Source of the DNA: Prorocentrum cordatum
Lineage: Eukaryota > Sar > Dinophyceae > Prorocentrales > Prorocentraceae
NCBI GenBank assembly: GCA_963575745.1
Contig: CAUYUJ010000370.1
Location: 392,960-456,959, forward strand
Direction of reading: 5' to 3'
DNA: 64,000 nucleotides
Both the position numbers and the translations under genes were made by a program. Under the pieces are notes generated by a model. That model made no database searches. It was not told the DNA's origin and saw only the letters and a program-made list of their open reading frames with translations. Positions 44,869 through 54,199 of the stretch are shown here, piece by piece; position 1 is the stretch's first letter; every line of letters begins with the position of its first letter.

Positions 44869-44948
44869 TTAGGGTTTAGGGTTTAGGGTTTGGGGTTTAG
44901 GGTTAGGGTTACGGTTAGTGGTTAGGGTTAGGGTTTAGGGTTTAGGGC
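44869..44948 (+). repeat. Interstitial telomeric tract 8
   Basis: TTTAGGG/TTAGGG units. The following 44949-45091 is a palindromic GC-rich segment (CCCCCCTTCGGCAAGCTTGA faces TCAAGCTTGGCGAAGGGGG). Confidence 0.85.
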
Positions 44949-45091
44949 TTCTCGGGCGCGCAGCGGCCGACAGTCCAGGCAGGGCTGCCCCCCCTTCGGC
45001 AAGCTTGATTGGGGGGGCGTTTAGCCGACCCGATCAAGCTTGGCGAAGGGGGCAGGAGGTGCAACATCTTCCCACCCCCGGCCGCATGGCC

Positions 45092-45336
45092 GGCAACCTC
45101 CCGAACTACAGCCTTTTAGGGTTTAGGGCCGCTGGCCCCTAAATTCCCAAATGCGTTCCAAGCGCTCCCAGGCGCTCCTTGGCGCTCCCAGGCGCTCCCA
45201 GGCGCTCTCAGGCGCTCCCAGGCGCCCCCCGGCCTCCCAGGGCTCCCAGGCGCTCCCGGCGCGCTCCGAAGCGCTCCCAAGCGCTCCCAGGCGCTCCCAA
45301 GCGCTCCCAGGCGCTCCCGGCACGCTCCCAAGCGCG

Positions 45337-45387
<51 letters not shown>

Positions 45388-45700
45388 CCAGACGCTCCCA
45401 GGCGCTCCCAGGCGCTCCCAAGCGCTCCCAGACGCTCCCAGGCGCTCCCAGGCGCTCCCAGGGGTCCCCGGCGCTTAGAAGCAAAAGGTCTTTGGGTTTA
45501 GGGTGTTATATTCGTTGAGGATCAGGGGAGGTTTATCATTGAAGCGCGAATCCCCAAAAGAAGGGGAGGGCAGCAGCAAAAGCTGCCAAGGCGACCCACT
45601 CGGGCTACATGCTCAAGCATCTCAGACATGCCCTGTCTCTCGTAGACGGCGACGGTGATGCGCGGTGGGGTGGGCAGAAGCACAACGAGGTGCTTGGGAA
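45092..45700. repeat. Module D, copy 2, with reversed decamer repeat
   Basis: Decamer stretch AGGCGCTCCC at 45158-45472, then the same tail as 37720-37942. It is 109 bp shorter than copy 1, mostly in decamer number. Confidence 0.8.
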
Positions 45701-45743
45701 TTTAGGGTTAGGGTTAGGGTTAGGGTTAAGGTTTAGAGTTTAG
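45701..45743 (+). repeat. Interstitial telomeric tract 9
   Basis: Short TTAGGG tract leading into the sixth 85 bp box. Confidence 0.8.
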
Positions 45744-45828
45744 GGTCTAACAGGGCAAGGCCAAGAATGCCTACCCGCATAGGCACCCACCTGCGGCGGC
45801 TATCAATCCCCCCCGCATCTCCACCCCC
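45744..45828 (+). repeat. 85 bp conserved box, copy 6
   Basis: As other copies, with AAGAATGCC and GCGGCGGC variants. Confidence 0.8.
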
Positions 45829-45859
45829 ACATACAGATCATCTCTCCTCTCATGTTATA

Positions 45860-46038
45860 CCCTGACGGGCGGGTCGGGCGGGCGGGACCCTAACGGGCGG
45901 GTCGGGCGGGCGGGGCCCTAGCGGGCGGGTCGGGTCGGGTCGGGCGGGCGGACCCTAACGGGCGGGTCGGGTCAGGTCGGGCGGACCCTAGCGGGCGGGT
46001 CGGGTCGGGCGGGCGGGACATTAAAGTATGGTGCGTGT
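45860..46038. repeat. GC-rich GGGCGGGTCGGG array, left of the retroelement
   Basis: Ends in the left half of the spacer, ACATTAAAGTATGGTGCGTG then T, where the retroelement begins. Confidence 0.85.
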
Positions 46039-48156
46039 TTTGAGTCGGCCATGGATTGGCGCCTCAACTGGGGGAAGAGCAGGCAGTTCGCCAATGGAGG
46101 GGCGCTCCGGCGGTGGCTGGCGGAGCAAACCCCCTTGCTGGCCTCGCGGCCGGGGTTCCGCGATCTGGGGGTCGCTGCAGGCGCTGGCCCTGCCAGGCGG
46201 TGCGCAGTCGAGAAGGCCCGGGTCCGCGTCGCCACAGGCCGCTTCGCCAGGATCGGCCGCCTGCCCGTGGCCTTCGGCCACCGCTGCTTGCGCGGGGCGG
46301 CGGCCGGCACCGCAGCTGGCCTCTATGGGGCGGCGCGCGGGCGCCCCCCGGCGAGGGAACTCGCTGCACTGCGGACGGCTGCGCGGCATGCGGCGTGCCG
46401 GGGCGGTCTGCGGGCCTCCGCCGAGATCGTCTTCGGCGTCTTGAGCCCGAGCTGGCGGCTCGACCCGCTTGCCGTCGTCACCTTGGCGCCGCTGTGGCAG
46501 GCGGCCAACGCGATGCGTCGAGGTCGCTTCCCTGCCGCCCTCTGGCGGAAAGCCGCGGGGGCCGCGGCGGCCGGGCACGGCCGCGGCTTCGGCCCGCTGG
46601 CGGCGGCGGCCAGGAGCTGGCCGAGCTCCAGCTGGGGGCTGACATCGAGGCGTGGGCAGGCGTGCCGGAGGCGCCGGCCGGCTGGCGTCCGGCTGAGCGC
46701 GGGCTGCAGGCGACTAGGCGGGTGCTGCTGGAGGCGTGGGCTCGCAGGGAGGCTCGGGAGCTGGCGGGGCGCCGGGCCATGTTCGGGCACGTGGCCGCCG
46801 GCGTCGATCGCTGGGCAACCCGGCGGGTCCTGCAGCAGGGGCGTCTCGCCGCCGACGCCGCGGGCGCGCTGCGCACAGCATTGTCTGGCAGCGTGGTCAC
46901 GGAGAGCGTGGCCTCGAAGTGGGGTCGCCCAGCACCGCTTCTGGGATTGCCCGCGCTGGGACTCAGCCAGGCACGCCGCCTTCGCGACCACCGGGCTTAC
47001 CCCCGCGGCGGCGCGGGCTTGCCTGCCGCCGGAGGCGGCCCTGACGGGGATCCTGCCGCGGGACGCGCGCCTGGCCGCTCTGGCTGACCAGGCGGCGTGG
47101 CCGCTGCCGCCGCCGGCGCTGCCCAGCTTGGCCGCCGCTGCCGCGGGGGCTGCGGGCCAACGGACGCGGGCGTGGACCGACGTCGCCTGCGTGCACCCGG
47201 CCGACCCCCTGCTGGCTAGGGCGGGCTGGGGGGCGCGCGTGGAGCACCCTGCTGGCACGCTGGAGCGCGGGGGCCCTGTCGATGGCGAGCAGACGGCTCA
47301 GCGCGCCGAACTCTCGGCTGCCTTGCACGCGCTGGGGCTGGCTGGTGGGCCGGTGGAGGTAGTCACGGACTCGAAGTACGTGAGCAACGGCGTGGCGGCG
47401 CTCCGGGGCGGGGCAACGCCTATGGAGTGGTCGCACGCCGACCTCTGGGACCGGCTGGCCCCTTACTGCCGGGCCGACTGGCTGAGGGCCCGCTGGGTCA
47501 AGGGCCACTTGGACGAGGCGGAGGCGCTGGGGAGGGGGCTCCCCCACGAGGACCACGCCGGCAACGCGGCGGCCGACAGGCTAGCTGGGGCGGCAGCGCG
47601 GGCGCGGCTGCCCGCCCCGGCACTGCTCCAGCAGCGGGAGCGGCAGCTGCAGGCGCTGGAGGGGGTCCAGCGGGCTCTGGCGGCGGTCGAGCTGGCGGCC
47701 CTCAAGGCCAACCACGACTGCACCGCGCCGGGCGGGCCTCGGGTGCGGCGCCGCTGGGCGACAGTCCGGCGCTCGGCAGGGCGGCGGCGCGCGGCGGCCG
47801 CCGGTGGCGGGCCGCCGCAGCCGGCAGCGCCGCGGGCCCCGCAGCCCCTGCGGCACCCCCCGCCGCAGCCCGCAGCGGAGGCCGCCCAGGCGCTATTCGG
47901 CGGGCGGTCCTGGCGGGCCCACGCCGCCTCGCAGGGGCCTGGCTGGGTCGCCTGCCTGCAGTGCGGCTGCACGGCGCCGCGGTGGGGCGCCTTGGCGGCA
48001 CGCCCGTGCGCGGGCTGGGCCCCCGCCCTGCCGCCGCGCGTGGGCGCGCTGCTCCTGCTGCCGCCGGCACGTGCCGGAGGCGGCGAGGGCGCATGGCGCG
48101 TGGCCCTGCGCGCCCGCCAGGCCGCGCGCGCAGGCGCGCCGGAGGCACCGAGTTAA
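46039..48156 (+). pseudogene. Retroelement polyprotein C-terminus: end of RT, RNase H, CxxC motif
   Basis: Numbering from the ATG at 46051. Residues 1-26 (MDWRLNWGKSRQFANGGALR...) resemble the end of a reverse transcriptase region, and residues to about 180 the post-RT linker with EIVFGVLSPSWRLDP. An RNase H domain spans about 370-520 with all four acidic catalytic positions present: D377 (in WTDVA, where WTDGS would be usual), E420, D440 (in VVTDSKYV) and D509, plus H486 (in WVKGHLD). Near the end C635-x2-C638 is a putative zinc-binding CxxC. Two frame breaks are inferred: coding-like sequence moves to the frame containing LQLGADIEAW between about 46610 and 46930, then returns near HRFWDCPRW with apparent loss of some codons. 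There is no polymerase active site, so this copy cannot move by itself. The stop is TAA at 48154. Confidence 0.8.
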
Positions 48157-48252
48157 TTTAGTGCGGTGGCTGTCCCCCCTGCCCCGCCCCTCCCTCCCTC
48201 CCCCCCCTGCTTCCCCTCCTCGCCACTGGGCTCCCTTTGCGCTTGTAAAAAA
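46039..48252 (+). mobile_element. 5'-truncated LINE-type retroelement inserted in a GC-rich subtelomeric spacer
   Basis: The insert begins inside the coding sequence, without a 5' UTR, and ends with a pyrimidine-rich 3' UTR (48157-48246) and a short A6 tail. Its left edge joins GTGCGTGT and its right edge joins TGCAGTTGACGCGCGTGAAC. Together these rebuild the intact spacer seen at 36148, 36287, 36423, 43967 and 48372. At most one base is duplicated. Target-primed reverse transcription with 5' truncation explains this. GC content is high like its surroundings. Confidence 0.85.
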
Positions 48253-48261
48253 TGCAGTTGA

Positions 48262-48483
48262 CGCGCGTGAACCCTGACGGGCGGGTCGGGTCGGGTCGGG
48301 CGGGCGGACCCTAACGGGCGGGTCGGGTCGGGTCGGGCGGACCCTAACGGGCGGGTCGGGTCGGGCGGGCTGAACATTAAAGTATGGTGCGTGTACACTT
48401 GACACGCGTGAACCCTAACAAGCGGGTCGGGTCGGGTCGGGCGCACTCTAGGGTTCGCCCGACCTCAACGTGCTTTGCTATGC
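48262..48483. repeat. GC-rich GGGCGGGTCGGG array, right of the retroelement
   Basis: Begins with the right half of the interrupted spacer and contains one intact spacer near 48372-48412. Confidence 0.85.
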
Positions 48484-48900
48484 ATTCGTAAAGATCCCCA
48501 TAGCAGGCTCGATCCAGGGGTGCGCCTGGGAGCACGCATGATCAGGAAATAATATGTCTTGCATAGGATGGTGGGTGGTTTACATAGCGGGTCGAAAAGA
48601 TCTCCATAGCAGGCTCGATCCAGGAGTGCGCCTGGGAGCACGCATGATCAGGAAATAATATGTTTTGCATAGGATTGTGTGTGGTTTACATAGCGGGTCG
48701 TAAAGATCCCCATAGCAGGCTCGATCCAGGGGTGCGCCTGGGAGCACGCATGATCAGTTTATAATATTTTTTGCATAGGATTGTGGGTGGTTTACATAGG
48801 GGGCCGTAAAGATCCCAATGGCAGGCTCGATCCAGGAAGTTGGATGGACGTAAGGACGCATGGGGAGGTCGGGTTTCAGGTTTAATAATCATAAGGATTA
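48484..48900. repeat. 107 bp tandem array, third locus
   Basis: Four copies, the first truncated at its left end. Confidence 0.9.
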
Positions 48901-48904
48901 GAGA

Positions 48905-49262
48905 TTTAGGGTTAGGGTTAGGGTTAGGGTTAAGGGTTAAGGGTTAAGGGTTTGGGTTAAGGGTTTGGGTTAAGGGTTTGGGTTAGGGTTTGGTTTAGGG
49001 TTACGGTTTGGGTTAGGGTTAGGGTTAGGGTAAGGGTTAGGGTTAGGGTTAGGGTTTAGGGTTTAGGGTTTAGGGTTTAGGGTTCGGGGTTTGGGTTAGG
49101 GGTCGGGCTTCGGCTTAGAGCTCTGGTTGGATTCAGGGGTAGGGTTTAGAGTTATGTTTAAGGGTTACAGTTTGGGCGGGGGTTTGGGTTTGGGGTTAGG
49201 GTTCGGTCGCGGGTTTAGAGTTAGCGTTGAGGGTTCGGGTTAGGGTTGGGGTTAAGGTTCGG
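48905..49262 (+). repeat. Interstitial telomeric tract 10, decaying rightwards
   Basis: TTAGGG at the left, then increasingly degenerate (TTTGGG, GGGTTCGG, GGGTTTAGAG). Confidence 0.85.
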
Positions 49263-49630
49263 GTTAAGGTTCTTCGAGGTCTGGGGCGAGCTCCGGGTTG
49301 TAAAAACAAATAAAATATTGTAAGACAAACTAGTGGGCGCTTATTTTTGTTACGGGGGCTTCCGGGTCCCCCCCCCAAAAAGAGATTGTAAGAAAAAATA
49401 AAACATTGTAAAAGCAAATAAAATATTGTAAAAGAAAATAAAACATTGTAAGACAACATACAAAAAAAAATCCCAAACAAAAATAAAAGGTTGTAAAACC
49501 AAATAGCTTATTTTTTTACCGGGCCCTCCGGGTTGTAAAAAAAATAACGGATTGTAAAAACAAGTAGCGGCATCGAGCTCGCTATTTTTTAATATCCCTA
49601 TTTTTTAAGATCTTTTATTTGTTTAAGTGT
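49263..49630. repeat. AT-rich TTGTAAAA repeat, right flank of the island
   Basis: GGATTGTAAAAACAAGTAGCG-type units as at 29880-30195, in the same orientation. Confidence 0.75.
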
Positions 49631-49639
49631 CTCCCAGGG

Positions 49640-50015
49640 ATAGCTCCCTCGGGGGCCACGAAATGTGTGAGAGGTGTGACAAAATGGTGGCTCCTTGTAG
49701 GGCTACGAAACGCGTGAGGGTGTATCGAATTGGGGTCGGGGTCCGGGTACGCCACGCGGACGCTGCCGCTGAGGCCTTCGGTGCAGCCCCCTTATGAGGT
49801 CGAGAAAAGTGTGAGGGGTGTGCGGAATCGGATGCGGGTACGCCGCGCGGACGCTGCCGCTGGGGCCTTCGGTGGAGCTCCCTACGGGGCCGCGAAACGT
49901 GCGAGGGGTGTGCCGAATTGGGTTCGGGTGAGCCATGCGGACGCTGCCACTGGGGCCTTCGGTGGAGCTCCCCATGGGGCCGCGAAGCGTGTGAGGGGTG
50001 TGCCGAATTGGTTGA
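49640..50015. repeat. 90 bp tandem repeat, about four copies
   Basis: GCGGACGCTGCCGCTGRGGC recurs at 49756, 49846 and 49936. Since 90 is a multiple of 3, an open frame of about 110 codons runs through it. The peptide repeat has no known motif. Confidence 0.8.
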
Positions 50016-50324
50016 CATGCGGAGGGCTGAGGCAGGGATGCAATGAGAGGGGAGCAGGAGAGGAGTAAGGATGCGACGCGCTGTCTCTTCAAAACGAGGG
50101 CTCCACACTACAGGATGGTCAGGAAATGCTACATCGCGAAACAACTCACGACCAAAAACCGAGGCCCTACCTTTCTGCGGCATTTCTCGAGCCGGGTCGA
50201 TCTGCATTGGCCCTGTGGCCCCAAAGCCGAACTGAAACGCGAGGCGTGAAAGATTGCAACGCCAAGGTCCTCAAGGTCTCTACGAATAGTGTTATGCCGG
50301 GGTCTGAGTAGATGCTTTCCAGAT
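50016..50324. other. Unassigned sequence
   Basis: No gene or repeat recognised. Confidence 0.4.
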
Positions 50325-50535
50325 GGGGTCGGATTCGATGTTGTCGGAGGATCGCCCCGCATCGTCGATGCATCACCGATACATGGGCGATACATCGGCG
50401 ACGTCTGCAATGCATCGGCGAAGTCGAAGCGGAGGACATCGGGCTCCACATCGACCCGTCTCGCCGATGCATGGGCGATGCGACGCGATCCTCCAACCCC
50501 ATTCACTCGGACCGCATTTGGGAGGCCTGGAATAT
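50325..50535. mobile_element. Fold-back element I, copy 1
   Basis: The left arm (GATGGGGTCGGATTC, TCGGAGGATCGCCCCGCATC) and the right arm (GATGCGACGCGATCCTCCAA, CCGCATTTGGGAGGCCTGG) are inverted relatives. Between them are several diverged GATGCATCGGCGA motifs. Confidence 0.6.
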
Positions 50536-50859
50536 CGTGTCGGTGGTTCAGAGATGGGGTCCTGAGGGACGGGGTCCTGCGGATAGAAAGGCATCCAAGG
50601 GTGGATCTAAATTGTCTGAGGCACCTGGTCCCTAGGACCCCATACCTGGGGACCCCATCTTTGAACCAACGATCGTGGCGATGGGATCACAAGCTTTCCC
50701 TCTCCCGGCTGGCACCGATTGCGCGGGCGTTGCGTGGATTCTACTACACTCGGCGTCGCCTGGCGTGCTGCTGGGCGGCCTCCCGCGCGGGCGAGTGCCC
50801 TCCCTGCCGCTCAGGCAAGAAACGGCTGGTAAGAGAAGAACTTGTTCGAAGGACGTCAA
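50536..50859. other. Unassigned sequence
   Basis: No gene recognised. GGGGTCCTRGG and its complement recur around 50550-50660 as short inverted motifs. Confidence 0.4.
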
Positions 50860-50881
50860 CTATCATGACATGCCCAGACAT

Positions 50882-51079
50882 CCTGGCATTGGCATTTTCC
50901 GTCAATGAAGGGGCCTCAGGACACACACACACACACACATAAATACACACAAATAGAAATATTCCCCATCTTTTCCTATATTTTCTGGGTTTCTGTCTTC
51001 CCCCCCACTTCCCATATGTTCCCATATTTTCTGGGGGGTCGACGATTAATTGTGTCTGTGTTTTTTTCCCCTCCTGAAG
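50882..51079 (+). mobile_element. SINE-like element S, copy 3, with 22 bp flanking duplication
   Basis: Same block order as copies 1 and 2, with a longer CA run at the left. It is bordered by a perfect 22 bp direct repeat beginning CTATCATGACATGC at 50860-50881 and 51080-51101. This looks like a target-site duplication and fixes the element ends. It has no coding frame, poly(A), or clear pol III promoter boxes. Confidence 0.7.
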
Positions 51080-51101
51080 CTATCATGACATGCCCAGACA
51101 T

Positions 51102-52059
51102 GAATCATAGGGTCCGGGGATATGGTCGCGATTTTTCGCTAATTTTTCTCGCGTCGTCGGCTCGCAAGGTCCTCGCGCCGTGCAAAATTCACGACGGGAG
51201 CGTTTTAGCAGGGGGCCCTTGCCAGTCCAAGGCGCAGTCAAAAGACGGCCCTCGAAGACGTGCCCCGGGTCAGGATGTCCAGGACATCCAGGCCTCGGAA
51301 GACATTCGGAGCGAACGCTCGTGCCACACTCATGTGTCGATGCCGCACCCCATGATCTGTCTCGGCGGTGGGTTGGGTGCGTTGCACTTCGACCGCAGTC
51401 TTCCCCGCGCGTGCCAGCTTTGAGTTCTGAGGGGCGGGGGAGTGTCCACCAGTTGTCTCCCTCTCCCGTCGTGTTGACGAGTTCAGACGTCGGGGGTCTG
51501 GGTGTCCACACCGCCGTTTCTGGCCGTGCCGATCACGGGCCCGGGATCGGTGCACCTGCTGACCTGACCGAGCCAGGAGGGTGCATGCACAGAACCTGAG
51601 CCCACGGTGGACCTGGCCGGGGTCAGGGAGGTGGATAGTTGGCGCTCCCCGCGTGTAGTCGGATACGTAGTGCGTAGGACGAGTGGGAGTGGGTGTGGGG
51701 GATGAGGTAGGAGAGTGGAGCAGGTATCGGTGGAGCGCCCAGGGGGGAATGTGGAGTGGGCGGGCCTTCTCAGACGGCCTCCAGCCTTCCGAGAAGCTTT
51801 CTGGGCCGTCTCTGGAGCCACGCCGCCTACTGAGAAGGCCTGTTCCCTTTCACTTCCCCCCTCGGCGCGCCGCCGAGGTGGGCAGGTTGAGAGTAGTGAC
51901 AAGCTTCTGTCTGGAAGAGAGGTTGGCGGCGCGCAGTGGAGGCGACGCGAGAAGTAGCGGCCAGGGGCAACCTCGAAGCCCTCCTGCCATCTGGGAGGCG
52001 GAAGAAGCACCTCCTGGGAAACAATCGCAGGAACGGCGAATGGCGATTAAGCCGTAATG
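51102..52059. other. Unassigned sequence with a small TIR-like pair
   Basis: No gene recognised. GGCCTTCTCAG near 51764 and CTGAGAAGGCC near 51830 form an 11 bp inverted pair about 80 bp apart. Confidence 0.4.
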
Positions 52060-52180
52060 AGAAACCATTAAGCCCGATAAAGCCGGATTGAACCCGGCGG
52101 GATTGAGCCGGATTTAAGCCTTGATCGAGCCACACTAAGCAGGAGTAAGCTGGGTTGAGCTGGGTTGCGCTGAATCAGGC
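52060..52180. repeat. GATTGAGCCGG-type short degenerate repeat
   Basis: About ten units of 10-12 bp (TTAAGCC, GATTGAGCCGG, GGGTTGAGC). Confidence 0.6.
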
Positions 52181-52879
52181 TTGTATATTAGGGGGGTCTC
52201 TACACATTGAACCCACAAACCAAGAATAACGACACATCAACTTTCGAACCACAATGCATAAGCCCCTTCACAAATCGACAAATCACTCCTCCACCACACT
52301 CGTACTCGCCCCAACTGAAGAAACGAACACACACCGTTTGAACCGAATCAAACCACCCGGCTGGAACGACGAGCGAAAAAACAATCCATTCCATGCCATT
52401 CACTTGGTTTTGCAGACCTAGTGGCGCCAATTCGACGGCGAGGGCGGTTCAGAGGCGGCGGTTCTCTGGCGCGCAGGTGAGCGAACGACAACAGCTGGCG
52501 GAAGGAACGCGTCCAGACTGGACGACTTCGACGAACGACGGGCGGCGCGCTCTCAAGTCAAGTGGTGGCCGCGACGAACGACGGGCTGGACCTGGATGAC
52601 TTACCTACTACAGCCGCGCGGCGGATAACGACGAGCGAACCTTGCGTGACTTACTTACTGGCATTCGATTAAGCCCCCTCGTGCTCGTATTCGACCACTG
52701 GTATACCAGCGCCGATGCTGAATTTCACGCCCCACGGGTTGCATTCTGGGAGGCCTTCTTGGAGGCCGTGCGCCACTCTAGAGAAACACTCTGCCTTTTT
52801 TGTTAACTGTTCACTCTGCCTTCTAGGGAGGCCACCCCCTCGCCCACCCCCCTGTGCGCGCCGCCGAAGCGAGCACGAC
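52181..52879. other. Unassigned sequence
   Basis: Less GC-rich at 52195-52400. CGACGAACGACGGGC occurs twice around 52530-52590. No gene recognised. Confidence 0.4.
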
Positions 52880-53170
52880 AAGCTCGTGTCGAGAGGACGT
52901 CGGCGTTGGTTTCTGACGCCGCGTGAATTGCTCAGCATTTGGCAATCGAAGCTTTCGGATAGCGCTGACCAATCGATATCGGCCAATTCGGGGCCGCTGG
53001 TGGCGCGCTTGCCGGCGTCGCCGCTTCGTCAACAGGACTCGTGTCGTGTGCACGCGGGCTTTCAAGGTTGACCGTCGCCAGCAGCCCAGAACCTGTCCAT
53101 AATGAACGATCTGCGCTATCGAAATGCTGCGATCGTTCAAGGTTTAACGAACCCACGCGGTCTCAGAACC
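52880..53170. mobile_element. Diverged relative of TIR element C
   Basis: CGTCGGCGTTGGTTTCTGAC on the left and GCGATCGTTCAAGG and GGTTTAACG motifs on the right echo element C. Ends are not clear. Confidence 0.3.
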
Positions 53171-53286
53171 AGCGCCGAGTTCGGCCCAGCCCGAACATGC
53201 ACTAGGACGAGCAGGAGGTAGGAGTATAATAATCATAGTAACCATCCGAACAAGAAACTACGACATATCTTAATACGAAGACTTTC

Positions 53287-53350
53287 GGAGGTCCGCGCGG
53301 ATTTCTTGGATCGGCGCTTGACCCCTGCCCCGGCGCGCTGAAGGCGCCAC
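53287..53350. mobile_element. TIR element J, half copy
   Basis: GGAGGTCCGCGCGGATTTCT and TGGATCGGCGC match the left arm of the complete copy at 60013-60121. Confidence 0.45.
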
Positions 53351-53483
53351 GGGTGGCACCAGAGGCGCGGCCCGGGGGGGCCCAACGCACATCCAAGCAG
53401 TGCGCTCGGCCCTACGAACAGTTGTGCGCTCATGTCGCTCTCTCTCTTCCTCGGGGTCTGGCCCCGCCACGGGAAGCTCATGC

Positions 53484-53640
53484 GGAGGCCTCCCAAATGT
53501 TGTCCGCGCAGACGGGGTCGGAGGATCGTGCCTCATCGCCGACACATCGTGGATAAAACCAGGCTCCACACCAAGTCGCATCGCCGATGCATCGGCGATG
53601 CGGCGTGATCCTCTGACCCCATGTGCTCGGACCCCGTCCC
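53484..53640. mobile_element. Fold-back element I, copy 2
   Basis: Left arm GGAGGCCTCCCAAATG, GGGGTCGGAGGATCG. Right arm GCATCGCCGATGCATCGGCG, CGTGATCCTCTGACCCCAT and GCTCGGACCCC. TCGCCGATGCATCGGCGA in the right arm is a perfect 18 bp palindrome. Confidence 0.65.
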
Positions 53641-54023
53641 CAGACATCCGACGACATGGTTCCTTCAGTCCGCGGCCCCAAAGGGCCCGACCCGTCCACC
53701 GGGCGTCATGTCTGTCATCCCGGGTCCGACAGCGGGCCCGAGGGGCCGAACTTGGGGGAAAACGTCAGGACTGAGAAGTCGGAGATCCAAGTTTGGGAGG
53801 CCTGGACCATTGGGGGGGTCCGGTGCCCCGTTCGACTGCCGGCCCCCCCGCGCGTGCGAATTCGTAGACGCGCCCCGGCGCAGCGACGGCGGCCCGGGCG
53901 CAGAGGCGTGAACTCTGGAAGGAAGAGTCGTCGACGGCCGCCCGCCGAGGATCGGGCGCCAGCACGTGTGGGCGGCCCGTGTCCTCTTACAGAGGCCTCC
54001 CACATGTCAACGGGCGAAGGGCG
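53641..54023. other. Unassigned GC-rich sequence
   Basis: A plus-strand frame of 137 codons runs here (from 53623), without a recognisable domain. It would join to 54172 if the hairpin at 54024-54171 were spliced out. Confidence 0.35.
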
Positions 54024-54171
54024 GTATGAAAAATAAACTTTTTCGCTGTCGGGGGTGCCTGTCCCTGGGCGGCTGGCAAGCTTCTACCCCTACGGTGCCA
54101 CCGTAGGGGTATAAACTTGCCAGCCGCCCAGGGACAGGCACCCCCGACAGCGAAAAACATAGATGTTACAG
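54024..54171 (+). mobile_element. Near-perfect hairpin element with splice-like ends
   Basis: 54039-54097 and 54099-54157 are inverted copies with only two mismatches in 59 bp around one central base. The outer flanks (CGGGCGAAGGGCGGTATG against TATACCGCTCGTCGCCCG) also pair loosely. The segment begins GTATGA at 54024 and ends TTACAG at 54171, so it could be a 148 bp intron. GTAT occurs at both edges. Confidence 0.65.
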
Positions 54172-54199
54172 TATACCGCTCGTCGCCCGTCAATGCAGA

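Larger units (their letters stand above)
30458..49262. repeat. Subtelomere-like island with interstitial telomeric repeats
   Basis: A mosaic of about ten TTTAGGG/TTAGGG tracts, all G-rich on the plus strand, separated by duplicated modules: an 85 bp box (six copies), a 107 bp tandem (three arrays), GC-rich GGGCGGGTCGGG arrays, composite units with a decamer repeat, and two further module pairs. It is internal in this scaffold, with non-telomeric sequence on both sides. It may be an old chromosome end, a true subtelomere followed by misjoined sequence, or an interstitial array. Confidence 0.8.
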
